From Flavobacterium sp. (GTDB lineage: Bacteria > Bacteroidota > Bacteroidia > Flavobacteriales > Flavobacteriaceae): 37,483 bases of DNA. Below the pieces are notes generated by a model. The model worked only from the letters and a program-made list of their open reading frames with translations. It was not told where the DNA came from and ran no database searches. A program made the translations under genes and the position numbers. Of this stretch, positions 23,894 to 33,678 are shown one piece after another. The stretch spans positions 1 through 37,483 of the forward strand of contig JAHEHJ010000058.1 of assembly GCA_024644655.1 (NCBI GenBank), in the 5' to 3' direction. Position 1 is the first letter of the stretch. The number at the start of each line of letters is the position of its first letter.

Positions 23894-25611
23894 TGAGAAT
23901 AAAAACTAAATTAAATCTTGGTGTCGGATTGCTGTTTTTGCTAATAATCATACTTTCTTTATTGAGTGCTTTTTACATATATTCCATTAAAAAAGACACA
24001 CAGAATATCCTTAAAGCCAATTATGAAACATTAGAATATTCTCGTAATATGCTTTTGGCTTTAGATAATGTTGATATAAATAGATCGCAATCAATTATCA
24101 TTTTTGAATCTAATTTAAATAAGCAATTAGGCAATATAACCGAAAAAGGAGAAGATAAGGCAACATTTAAATTAAAAGATAATTTTAATTTTCTTAAAGA
24201 TAATCAACCCAACGATAGCATTAAATCTCAAATTCATAATAATATTTTTGAGATTATGAAACTCAATATGAACGCCATCAAACAAAAAAGTGATGTAGCT
24301 AAAAAAACCTCTGAAACAGCTAATTTTTGGGTCATTTTAATTGGAACACTGTGCTTTCTAATAGCTTTTAATTTGTTAGTTAATTTACCCAATAATATCG
24401 CCAATCCAATAAAAGATTTAACATCGAGCATTCAAGAAATTGCTAATAAAAATTATTCTGAAAGAGTGCATTTTTTAGATCATAACGAATATGGCGATTT
24501 GGCACGTTCTTTTAACACTATGGCAGAAAAATTAGAAGAATATTCTAAAAGTAGTTTGCATAAATTGACTTTTGAAAAGAAACGATTAGAAACGTTAATC
24601 AACAATATGCATGACCCAATTATTGGTATAGATAATCAAGATGTAATATTATTTGTAAACAATGAAGCTTTAAAAATTATTGGTTTAAAACAAGAAGATG
24701 TCATAGGGAAATCAGCTCTTAAATTAGCATTAGAAAACGATTTAATTAGAACATTATTAAACAATAAAAGTAGTTTACAAAAAACTATACCAATCAAAAT
24801 ATTTGCTGATGGTAAAGAAAGTTATTTTGAAAAAGAAATTGTTAACATTACAATTAATCCAACAGGTGAAGACAAAACTATTGATATTGGTAATGTTATT
24901 ATTTTGCGAAATATAACTATTTTCAAAGAATTGGATTTTGCCAAAACAAACTTCATTGCAACTGTTTCTCATGAATTAAAAACTCCAATTTCATCTATAA
25001 AATTAAGTTTGCAATTATTAGAAAAATCAGAAATAGGAAAGATTAATAAAGAGCAAAAACAGTTGATTGAAAGTATCAAAGAAGACAGTCAACGTTTATT
25101 GAAAATAACTGGAGAACTACTTGACATTTCTCAATTAGAAACCGGAAATATTCATTTGAGTATTGAAAAAAGTAATCCGTATCAAATAGTTAATTATGCA
25201 ATTGATGCAGTAAAAGTTCAAGCTGAACAAAAGCAAATAGAACTAATAATTGAAGATGAAAATGACTTGCCAAATATAAAAGCAGATACTGAAAAAACAG
25301 GTTGGGTTTTGATTAATTTTCTAACGAACGCAATTACTTATTCTTCGAATCAAAGTAAAATTATTGTCAAACTAAAACAAGAAAACAATCAAGTTGTATT
25401 CCAAGTTATCGATAATGGAAAAGGAATTGACAAACGTTACCAATCGAAAGTTTTTGATAAATATTTTCAAATTCCAGGTAGTAATAAATCAGGAACAGGA
25501 TTGGGTTTAGCAATAAGTAAAGAATTTATTGAAGCTCAGAATGGTGTTATTGGTATGGAAAGTGAATTGGGTTTAGGGAGTACATTTTATTTTAAATTGT
25601 TGAGCGTATAA
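23893..25611 (+). CDS. HAMP-PAS sensor histidine kinase coupled to KdpD N-terminal protein
   Basis: 572-residue membrane kinase. Spans lie near residues 8-30 and 148-170, flanking a periplasmic domain of ~115 residues. HAMP follows at ~170-225 (NPIKDLTSSIQEIANKNYSERV), then PAS at ~235-345. The kinase core has H-box SHELKTP with His360, an N-box (NFLTNAITYSSNQSKI), G1 IDNGKGID and G2 GTGLGLAIS. It overlaps the KdpD N-terminal gene by one base. It is not a KdpD C-terminus: DUF4118 is absent. The most likely partner is the NtrC-type regulator at 15166. Its stop is only 2 bases from the convergent sdaA stop, with no terminator between them. Confidence 0.9.
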   Translation: MRIKTKLNLGVGLLFLLIIILSLLSAFYIYSIKKDTQNILKANYETLEYSRNMLLALDNVDINRSQSIIIFESNLNKQLGNITEKGEDKATFKLKDNFNFLKDNQPNDSIKSQIHNNIFEIMKLNMNAIKQKSDVAKKTSETANFWVILIGTLCFLIAFNLLVNLPNNIANPIKDLTSSIQEIANKNYSERVHFLDHNEYGDLARSFNTMAEKLEEYSKSSLHKLTFEKKRLETLINNMHDPIIGIDNQDVILFVNNEALKIIGLKQEDVIGKSALKLALENDLIRTLLNNKSSLQKTIPIKIFADGKESYFEKEIVNITINPTGEDKTIDIGNVIILRNITIFKELDFAKTNFIATVSHELKTPISSIKLSLQLLEKSEIGKINKEQKQLIESIKEDSQRLLKITGELLDISQLETGNIHLSIEKSNPYQIVNYAIDAVKVQAEQKQIELIIEDENDLPNIKADTEKTGWVLINFLTNAITYSSNQSKIIVKLKQENNQVVFQVIDNGKGIDKRYQSKVFDKYFQIPGSNKSGTGLGLAISKEFIEAQNGVIGMESELGLGSTFYFKLLSV

Positions 25612-25613
25612 CC

Positions 25614-27041
25614 CTAACAATCTGCCATATTAACAGCAACAGCGAGACCTCCTTCGGAGGTTTCTTTGTATTTAGAATTCATGTCTTTGGCTGTTTGCCA
25701 CATAGTGTCTATTACTTTATCTAAGGGTACTTTTGCATTTTTAGCATCAGTTTCTAATGCTAATTCTGCAGCGTTTATGGCTTTTATTGCACCCATAGTG
25801 TTGCGTTCAATACAAGGTATTTGGACTAATCCCCCTATAGGGTCACACGTTAAGCCTAAATGATGTTCCATAGCTATTTCAGCGGCCATCAATACTTGAT
25901 CGGGAGTGCCACCCATAACTTCACAAAGTGCTGCTGCTGCCATAGCTGAAGAAACGCCAATTTCGGCTTGACAACCACCCATTGCGGCAGAAATAGTGGA
26001 ACCTTTTTTGAAAATACTGCCAATTTCGCCAGCTACCATTAAGAATTGTTTGATATGATTTTCATCAGCTTGGTGGTTTTCTATAACCAAATAATACATT
26101 AATACAGCTGGAATTACACCAGCACTTCCATTTGTTGGAGCAGTAACTACTCGGCCTAATGCCGCATTTACTTCATTCGTAGCCAAGGCGAAACAACTTA
26201 CCCATTTGAGTATTTGTCTAAATTTCACTTCGGTTTTTCGAATAGTTTCTAGCCATTCCTGTGGATTAGAATAATTGGATAATCCAATGAGACCTTGATG
26301 CATGTCAAAGGCTCGACGTCTTACGTTTAAACCTCCTGGCAATATCCCTTCAGAATGACACCCAATATACATGCATTCTAGCATAGTATGCCAAATCCGC
26401 ATAAGTTCGTGATGTACTTCAGCTTCTGGACGCATGGAAATTTCATTTGCGCTTACGATTTCGGATATTGATAAATTTGTATTTTGTGTATATTGTAATA
26501 ATTCAGCAGCGTTTTGAATTGGATAGGGGAATGCACACTTTAATACTGATTTTTTCTTGGCATTGGGACGTTCTTCTTTAACTACAAATCCACCCCCAAT
26601 TGAATAATAGGTGGCTTGGTATTCTTTGTTCTCAGATGTATTTGCCGTAAATGTTAGCCCATTTGCATGAAACGGTAAAAAGTTTTTATGGAATACAATA
26701 TCAGTTTCAGGTACAAAATCTATAGAGAATTCATTTGCTAAACTGAGTTTATGGGATTGATTGATGAAAGAAATTATGCTTTCTATATTTTGGACAGGTA
26801 TGTATTCTGGGTCTTGTCCACTTAAACCCAGTAGTACGGCATAATCAGTTGCATGCCCTTTGCCTGTTAGAGAAAGGGAACCGTATAAGTCCACACGAAT
26901 TTTAATGGTTGTGTTTAAAAAATTTATTTCTTTCAATTCAATAAGGAATCGTTCGGCAGCTCTCCATGGGCCAAGTGTGTGCGAACTTGAAGGTCCAACA
27001 CCAATTTTGAGCATGTCAAAAATAGAAATGCATTCTTCCAT
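25614..27041 (-). CDS. sdaA: L-serine ammonia-lyase, iron-sulfur dependent, single chain
   Basis: 475-residue enzyme that converts L-serine to pyruvate and ammonia using an oxygen-sensitive 4Fe-4S cluster. The N-terminal (beta) part has [20 protein letters not shown]. The C-terminal (alpha) part has [14 protein letters not shown] and the cluster cysteines in [16 protein letters not shown] and QIPCIERN. Length and fusion order match single-chain SdaA. A -7 element (27066-27073) just upstream suggests its own promoter, and the hairpin at 27124-27148 separates it from tpl. It adjoins tpl and tnaA, which also yield pyruvate and ammonium. Confidence 0.96.
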   Translation of the reverse strand: MEECISIFDMLKIGVGPSSSHTLGPWRAAERFLIELKEINFLNTTIKIRVDLYGSLSLTGKGHATDYAVLLGLSGQDPEYIPVQNIESIISFINQSHKLSLANEFSIDFVPETDIVFHKNFLPFHANGLTFTANTSENKEYQATYYSIGGGFVVKEERPNAKKKSVLKCAFPYPIQNAAELLQYTQNTNLSISEIVSANEISMRPEAEVHHELMRIWHTMLECMYIGCHSEGILPGGLNVRRRAFDMHQGLIGLSNYSNPQEWLETIRKTEVKFRQILKWVSCFALATNEVNAALGRVVTAPTNGSAGVIPAVLMYYLVIENHQADENHIKQFLMVAGEIGSIFKKGSTISAAMGGCQAEIGVSSAMAAAALCEVMGGTPDQVLMAAEIAMEHHLGLTCDPIGGLVQIPCIERNTMGAIKAINAAELALETDAKNAKVPLDKVIDTMWQTAKDMNSKYKETSEGGLAVAVNMADC

Positions 27042-27065
27042 ATTACTATATCGATTTAGTTAAGG

Positions 27066-27073
27066 CAAATATA
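27066..27073 (-). promoter_or_regulatory. -7 element of sdaA
   Basis: On the minus strand this reads TATATTTG, an exact TAnnTTTG, 25 bases upstream of the sdaA ATG. No good -33 box is seen. Confidence 0.45.
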
Positions 27074-27123
27074 TCGAAATTACTGTGGATACCTAATGTG
27101 AATATCTATTGTTTATTTAAAAT

Positions 27124-27148
27124 AAAATCCCGTCTAAAACGGGATTTT
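27124..27148 (-). terminator. Terminator after tpl
   Basis: AAAATCCCGT and ACGGGATTTT form a perfect 10-bp stem with a 5-base loop. It ends the tnaA-tpl transcript on the minus strand, just ahead of the sdaA promoter. Confidence 0.85.
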
Positions 27149-27173
27149 AAATTAATTAAGATTTAGAAGGAAG

Positions 27174-28562
<1,389 letters not shown>

Positions 28563-29939
28563 TTAGTTTTGAATTGGTTTTAATTTTGCGGTAAAATGTC
28601 TCAACATTGGTGCTTCTTCTACAATTGTTAATCCTTTAATTTGAGATCTATTTTGATAAACTTCTATGATTACTTCAGCCACATAATCAATGTGACTTTG
28701 TGTATACACTCTTCTAGGAATTGCCAATCGAACTAGTTCTAATGCAGCTGGTATAAGTTGGAGCTGCTCATCATATTTTCCAAACATTAAGGAACCGATT
28801 TCAACACTTCGAATTCCTCCTTCGTTGTATAATGCACAAACTAAGGCTTGTCCAGGATACTGTTGCACAGGAATATGAGACAAAAATGCTTTGGCGTCTA
28901 AATACACGGCATGTCCTCCTGCAGGTTGCATTACAGGAACTCCAGCTTCCACTAGTTTTGTGGTTAAATATTCGATGCTTCGAATTCGGTATTGCAAATA
29001 ATTTTCGTCTAATACTTCATTAAGCCCAATGGCAATAGCTTCTAAATCTCTTCCTGCTAATCCGCCATAGGTTGGAAATCCTTCAGTGATTACTAATAAA
29101 TTGCGACATTTTAATGCCAAGGCTTCATCTCGCATAGCAAGAAATCCTCCAATGTTAGCAAATGCATCTTTTTTAGCACTCATGGTACAACCATCAGAAT
29201 ATGAAAATAATTCTTTGGCAATTTCACGAACTGAAATATTGGCATATCCAGGTTCTCGTAGTTTGATAAAATAGGAGTTTTCAGCAAATCGACAAGCATC
29301 AATAAATAAAGGTATGTTATGTTGTGTGCATATTTTTCTAACCTCTTTAATGTTTTGCATACTAACAGGTTGACCTCCGCCTGAATTGTTAGTAACTGTT
29401 ATAATACACAGCGGAATATTGGCAGCACCTTTTTCGACTATGAATTGTTTTAAGGCTTCAGTGTTCATATTGCCTTTAAATGGCGCTGGTATAGAAGGAT
29501 GTTTACCTTCTTCACATAATAAATCTACACCTTCTGCACCCGAGAATTCAATATTGGCTCTAGTGGTGTCAAATAGAGTGTTACTAACGAAATATTTACC
29601 AGGTCCTCCCATAATACTAAAAAGTATTTTTTCAGAGGCACGACCTTGGTGGGTAGGAATAACTAATGGCAATCCAGTTATTTGTTGAATGGTTTCTTCA
29701 AATCGGAAAAAACTCGGGCTTCCAGCATATGATTCGTCACCTTGCATTATGCCAGCCCATTGGTTACTACTCATCGCGCTAGTACCACTGTCAGTAAGCA
29801 AATCAATTAATACATCTTTCGATTTAATCAAAAAAGTATTGTAATAAGCTTCTTCAAGTATGGCTATTCGTTCTTCTTTGGTGTTAAAGTAAATTGGTTC
29901 TACCGATTTGATACGGAATGGTTCTATGATGGTTTTCAT
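28563..29939 (-). CDS. tnaA: Tryptophanase
   Basis: 458-residue PLP enzyme that converts L-tryptophan to indole, pyruvate and ammonia. The start is the ATG at 29937-29939 (MKTIIEPFRIKSVEP), which aligns with the family N-terminus; an open frame continues upstream but has only a TTG and no homology-like sequence. The PLP lysine is in MSAKKDAFANIGGF. The diagnostic sites are of tryptophanase type: RSVEIGSL (Val-Glu-Ile) and LFDTTR (Asp). It is the first gene of the tnaA-tpl operon. The product indole is a known bacterial signal. No TnaC-like Trp leader peptide was recognised upstream. Confidence 0.92.
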   Translation of the reverse strand: MKTIIEPFRIKSVEPIYFNTKEERIAILEEAYYNTFLIKSKDVLIDLLTDSGTSAMSSNQWAGIMQGDESYAGSPSFFRFEETIQQITGLPLVIPTHQGRASEKILFSIMGGPGKYFVSNTLFDTTRANIEFSGAEGVDLLCEEGKHPSIPAPFKGNMNTEALKQFIVEKGAANIPLCIITVTNNSGGGQPVSMQNIKEVRKICTQHNIPLFIDACRFAENSYFIKLREPGYANISVREIAKELFSYSDGCTMSAKKDAFANIGGFLAMRDEALALKCRNLLVITEGFPTYGGLAGRDLEAIAIGLNEVLDENYLQYRIRSIEYLTTKLVEAGVPVMQPAGGHAVYLDAKAFLSHIPVQQYPGQALVCALYNEGGIRSVEIGSLMFGKYDEQLQLIPAALELVRLAIPRRVYTQSHIDYVAEVIIEVYQNRSQIKGLTIVEEAPMLRHFTAKLKPIQN

Positions 29940-30278
29940 TTGATATATTTTAAAATAGAAATAACTAGTAAAAGGCAATGAAGTACACACTTCCTGCCGA
30001 AAAACAATTAAAATTAGCACTGAACTAAGTTTAATTTCTAAAAATAAACGTGAGAGGTTGTTGCTCAATACACAGTGTGTCAAGCTTTAGGAAAATCAAG
30101 TAGGGTGTTTAATAATGTTTTTCCATTGTTTCATGATTCAAAGATGAGAGTTCTTTAACAAAGAAATCATGATTTTAATCATGTTCGTTTATAAGGTACT
30201 AAATTGTTTGATTGACTTATAAGTAGTATGATCGTATTTTGTGAATTATAATTGTAAACTTCTTATAATATCAGATAT
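29940..30278. other. Upstream region of tnaA without genes
   Basis: About 340 bases between tnaA and the terminator of the membrane-protein gene. It holds no convincing ORF. TCATGATT occurs twice, 36 bases apart (30131-30138 and 30167-30174). The second copy is embedded in the palindrome AATCATGATT, followed by AATCATG. These may be operator half-sites. No exact TAnnTTTG on the minus strand was found. Confidence 0.5.
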
Positions 30279-30300
30279 AAAAAAAGCCCCATGTGGGGCT
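30279..30300 (-). terminator. Terminator after sigma factor / membrane protein operon
   Basis: AGCCCC (30285-30290) and GGGGCT (30295-30300) form a GC-rich 6-bp stem with a 4-base loop. On the minus strand a T-run (30279-30285) follows. Confidence 0.85.
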
Positions 30301-30304
30301 AGTA

Positions 30305-30943
30305 TTATAAATCAATTTTCTTCAATTCTTTATAATTAGTTTTGAGTTTACTCAATAAGATGCCATAAAGTAATCGGTAAAATAACCAAAACAATCCCAC
30401 AAATACGACACTTGCTACAATAACAATTCCTACTATAATCAGTAAAGTTTGATGATTACTTTCATGAGCAATTTTATATTTAATGCCCTCCATTTTAGGA
30501 TTATAGGCATAGGCCATTACTAAACCAGTAAAGAAACTCAATGTAATCATTGATAAATTATACCAAACATAGAATTGTACAGTTTTACGAGTTTTAATAA
30601 TGTTTTTCATCAATTGCTTTGTAGCTTCAGTAGTAGATATTTTGATGTAATTTTTATAAAAACAAAATATAAACCATAAGATAACTACATAGTTTATGCC
30701 GTTAGCGACTTTAAAATAGATGATTAAATTTTCTGCATGCAGTTTATGCATATAATCATCCGTATTAAATAAGACACTAGTAAGTGTCCAAAACAAAAAT
30801 TCAATGATGCTAATTATTAATATCCATCTTACAACAGACGATGATTTGTTATGCAACATTTTATAAATGTCAAATTCGGTTACTTGCTCAAAAGGATGTA
30901 TGTCTTTCTGCCAAGCCTTTTTTAATAAATCCAACTCTTTCAT
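30305..30943 (-). CDS. Four-span membrane protein, possible anti-sigma partner
   Basis: 212-residue membrane protein. Residues 1-40 are cytoplasmic (MKELDLLKKAWQKDIHPFEQVTEFDIYKML), followed by spans near 40-60, 75-97, 118-140 and 165-195. It starts 5 bases after the sigma-factor stop, so it is cotranscribed. ECF sigma factors are usually followed by a membrane anti-sigma factor. The short N-terminal region carries a 'LLKKAWQKD' pattern common in flavobacterial proteins next to sigma factors, but it is not a classical ZAS domain. The anti-sigma role is inference. Confidence 0.75.
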   Translation of the reverse strand: MKELDLLKKAWQKDIHPFEQVTEFDIYKMLHNKSSSVVRWILIISIIEFLFWTLTSVLFNTDDYMHKLHAENLIIYFKVANGINYVVILWFIFCFYKNYIKISTTEATKQLMKNIIKTRKTVQFYVWYNLSMITLSFFTGLVMAYAYNPKMEGIKYKIAHESNHQTLLIIVGIVIVASVVFVGLFWLFYRLLYGILLSKLKTNYKELKKIDL

Positions 30944-30948
30944 TTGCC

Positions 30949-31443
30949 TTAAGGATTTAATATTTTTTTTAATTTACTTTTAATTCTATTCATTTTTACA
31001 CGTGCATTTACTTCACTGATTCCAAGTGTTTCTGATATTTCTGAATAGTCTTTGTCTTCTAAATATAAAAAAACTAAAGCCTTTTCAATATCGTTCAATT
31101 GTTGTACTGCTTGGTACATCATGTTAATTTGATCTTCTTCTTCGTGATTATAATCTTCTTGGCTCAAAAAATGTTTCTGTCCTTCATAGGTTACAGTTGC
31201 AACGATTCGTGTACTTTTTCGGTAAAGTGTAATTGCTGTATTTAGTGCTACGCGATAAGCCCATGTGGAAAATTTAGATTCACCTCTAAATTTTGGGAAG
31301 GCTTTCCATAACTGTATCGTGATTTCTTGGAATAAATCATTGTGTGCATCTTCACCATTGGTATATAACCTACATATCTTGTGGATGATATTTTGGTTCT
31401 CCTTTAGTTGTTGTACAAATAATTTTTCTAACTGTTCACTCAT
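30949..31443 (-). CDS. ECF-type RNA polymerase sigma factor
   Basis: 164-residue sigma-70-family protein. The ATG at 31441-31443 (MSEQLEKLFVQQL) is chosen because homologous sequence begins there; an in-frame ATG at 31470 is possible. Sigma region 2 is DLFQEITIQLWKAFPKFRGESKFSTWAYRVALNTAI, and region 4 is DKDYSEISETLGISEVNARVKMNRIKSKLK. It directs RNA polymerase to a specific promoter set, probably including its own. The regulon is unknown. It is divergent from the CvfB-like gene. Confidence 0.92.
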   Translation of the reverse strand: MSEQLEKLFVQQLKENQNIIHKICRLYTNGEDAHNDLFQEITIQLWKAFPKFRGESKFSTWAYRVALNTAITLYRKSTRIVATVTYEGQKHFLSQEDYNHEEEDQINMMYQAVQQLNDIEKALVFLYLEDKDYSEISETLGISEVNARVKMNRIKSKLKKILNP

Positions 31444-31529
31444 TGTCTTGTTAGTAGATAAAGACTTCATTTTGTTACATTTTGTAAAACTACATTTTTT
31501 TAGATACAATTTCAAGATTCTAATTTACC

Positions 31530-31537
31530 TATCTTTG
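31530..31537 (+). promoter_or_regulatory. -7 element of the CvfB-like gene
   Basis: TATCTTTG matches TAnnTTTG, 24 bases before the ATG at 31562. No convincing -33 TTG is present. Confidence 0.5.
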
Positions 31538-31561
31538 CACCGAAATACGAAAGCATATATT

Positions 31562-32392
31562 ATGGAAATTGGACATTACAATACACTTACAATAGCAAGA
31601 GAAACGAAAGTGGGACTTTTTTTAACGGATGGTACAGCTGATGTATTATTGCCAGTCAAGTATGTGCCTGATAGCTTTGCTATAGGAGATGAAATTATTG
31701 TTTTTGTCTATTTAGATCATGAAGAGCGTCCAGTAGCTACAACTTTAGAGCCCTATATATTGCTTGATGAATTTGGGTTGTTGCGTGTTAATTATGTGAA
31801 TAATTTTGGAGCTTTTTTAGATTGGGGCTTGGAAAAAGATTTGTTTGTACCCTTTAAAGAACAAGCCCGTCCAATGGAAAAAGGCAAGCGATATTTGGTT
31901 TTTGCCTATATGGATGAAAAAACCAATAGAATAGTAGCTTCTAGTAAAACAAATCAGTTTCTCCATAATGAAGAATTAACAGTTGAGGAAGGTGATGAAG
32001 TTGATTTGATTATATCACATATTACAGAATTAGGTATTAATGTAATTATTAATGACCAACATAAAGGTCTATTGTATAAAGATCAGGTTTATGATGATAT
32101 ACGATTGGGAGATCGTTTGGTTGGTTATATTAAAAATATCCGTCCTGATAAAAAGATTGACGTTACGTTGCAAAAAATGGGATATCAAAATGTAGAACCT
32201 AATGCAGAAAAAATTCTGGATGAATTGCGCGCAAGTAGAGGATTTTTACGTTTAAATGATGCTAGTCATCCGGAAGACATTAAAACGGTATTGAAGATGA
32301 GCAAAAAGACCTTCAAAAAAGCTATTGGTGCTCTTTATAAAGAAAAACGCATAGAGATTAAAGAAGACGGAATTTATTTGGTGAAAGAATAA
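31562..32392 (+). CDS. CvfB-like S1 RNA-binding protein
   Basis: 276-residue cytoplasmic protein of the CvfB/YitL family, with S1-type OB folds and a C-terminal winged helix. Segments supporting this are VNNFGAFLDWGLEKDLFVPFKEQ (S1 core), GYIKNIRPDKKIDVTLQK, and the C-terminal ILDELRASRGFLRLNDASHPEDIKTVLKMSKKTFKKAIGALYK helix-turn-helix. The start at 31562 follows the -7 element; an open frame runs upstream to about 31265 but overlaps the divergent sigma gene. In Staphylococcus CvfB affects virulence gene expression; the role here is unknown. It ends flush against the convergent serine hydrolase. Confidence 0.9.
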   Translation: MEIGHYNTLTIARETKVGLFLTDGTADVLLPVKYVPDSFAIGDEIIVFVYLDHEERPVATTLEPYILLDEFGLLRVNYVNNFGAFLDWGLEKDLFVPFKEQARPMEKGKRYLVFAYMDEKTNRIVASSKTNQFLHNEELTVEEGDEVDLIISHITELGINVIINDQHKGLLYKDQVYDDIRLGDRLVGYIKNIRPDKKIDVTLQKMGYQNVEPNAEKILDELRASRGFLRLNDASHPEDIKTVLKMSKKTFKKAIGALYKEKRIEIKEDGIYLVKE

Positions 32393-33547
32393 CTAAAAAA
32401 TACTTCCAACCATTTGTAGCGTTGAATAAGGGCGATTTGAAAACCGATTACCCAAACAAACAATTGTTACAGTGTCTTTTTTTACAGTCACAAATGAGGT
32501 GTTATTACCATGCCACCATCCATTGTGATACAAAAGGCGCTCACCATTAGGGAACTCTCGCATTCTCATACCCAGTCCATAATCTTTCATTGCTTTGGCA
32601 TTCGGACTATATCCTACATAGGCTTCCTTGAGTATTTCAGGATTAATGAAGTCTGGTGAATAGGTAGCCATATCAAATTTTACTAAATCTCGAGGAGTAG
32701 AGTAAATGTTTTTGTCTCCATACAAGGCATCAAATTGATCCCATGGAAATACAGCATTTCCTTTATAGGATTTTGAAGCCGTTTCTTTATCAGTCTCGTA
32801 ATTGAATACGTAAGAGTTTTTCATGCCTAATGGCTTGAATATTAAGTGTTGCATTGCAACACGATAATTCATTCCTGTTGCTTTTTCAATAATTAATGCT
32901 AATAAGACATAATTAGTATTGCAATAATCAAAACGCGTATTCGATGGAAATAATTGTCTGAATTTATAGTGGGCTAAAAGATCCAATATGTCTTGATTTC
33001 GGAGTACTTTTTTGCGGTCCCAATTCTTTTTTAACAATGCGCTAAAACTTGAATAGGGTTGAATACCACTACGATGATTTAATAGCATGCGAATTGTAAT
33101 GTCTTTATATGGGAATCTAGGTAACCAGTCGGTTACTTTTTGATCCAACATGATGTTGTCTTCTTGAACTAACTTCAGGATAGCTGTAGCTGTAAGTACT
33201 TTGCTTACTGAAGCCAAGTGAATCCCTGTTAAGGAATCAATGAGTTTGTTGTTTTTCACATCGGCAAACCCCTGGTAGTTTTCATAAAGAATTCGCCCAT
33301 TTTTTGCCACAATAAATCCTCCACTATAATAAGGTGATTTAATCCATTTATTGTAAAAAGAATCAATTTTAGGAGTTTTTTCACATACGTAGCTGTCGGA
33401 TACGTTACCCATTTTAACTGGAAAAGGGATGGTGATATAAGAGCTGTCAATAGTTCCGCTAGCGATTAAAGAAGTAGGACTTTCTTCTCTAGGTCCAGAA
33501 ATATAGCAAAGCATCGATAAGAAGAATGTGACTAGGGCTACTCTCAT
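32393..33547 (-). CDS. Serine hydrolase of the beta-lactamase (class C/PBP) family
   Basis: 384-residue exported protein, with a short hydrophobic N-terminus (MRVALVTFFLSMLCYISG). Active-site motifs are SVSK (SxxK, nucleophile Ser), YCN (YxN, in RFDYCNTNYVLL) and HNGWW (replacing KTG). This set marks the class C beta-lactamase/AmpH-EstB-like family of peptidases and esterases. GFIVAKNGRILYENYQGFAD is typical of the N-terminal strands. True beta-lactamase activity cannot be claimed. Its stop codon abuts the stop of the CvfB-like gene with no spacer. Confidence 0.92.
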   Translation of the reverse strand: MRVALVTFFLSMLCYISGPREESPTSLIASGTIDSSYITIPFPVKMGNVSDSYVCEKTPKIDSFYNKWIKSPYYSGGFIVAKNGRILYENYQGFADVKNNKLIDSLTGIHLASVSKVLTATAILKLVQEDNIMLDQKVTDWLPRFPYKDITIRMLLNHRSGIQPYSSFSALLKKNWDRKKVLRNQDILDLLAHYKFRQLFPSNTRFDYCNTNYVLLALIIEKATGMNYRVAMQHLIFKPLGMKNSYVFNYETDKETASKSYKGNAVFPWDQFDALYGDKNIYSTPRDLVKFDMATYSPDFINPEILKEAYVGYSPNAKAMKDYGLGMRMREFPNGERLLYHNGWWHGNNTSFVTVKKDTVTIVCLGNRFSNRPYSTLQMVGSIF

Positions 33548-33626
33548 ATATCTTATATATAATGCAATAATACTACATTTTTGTGAAAATAAAAAAATAA
33601 TTGCTGTTATGAAAATCCTACTACGG

Positions 33627-33657
33627 TTGTATATGTGTCTGAAACATACTATTTTTG
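33627..33657 (+). promoter_or_regulatory. Promoter of purC
   Basis: TTG (33627-33629), a 20-base spacer and TATTTTTG (33650-33657, exact TAnnTTTG), 21 bases before the purC ATG. Confidence 0.65.
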
Positions 33658-33678
33658 CGCCAACAACAACACACTACA

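Noticed and set aside
29940..30083. 48-codon in-frame extension of tnaA upstream of ATG 29939
   Set aside because: Starts with TTG, has no similarity to tryptophanase N-termini, and would push the start far beyond the family norm.
31265..31561. In-frame extension of the CvfB-like gene back to 31265
   Set aside because: It overlaps the divergent sigma-factor gene antisense and ignores the -7 element at 31530-31537.
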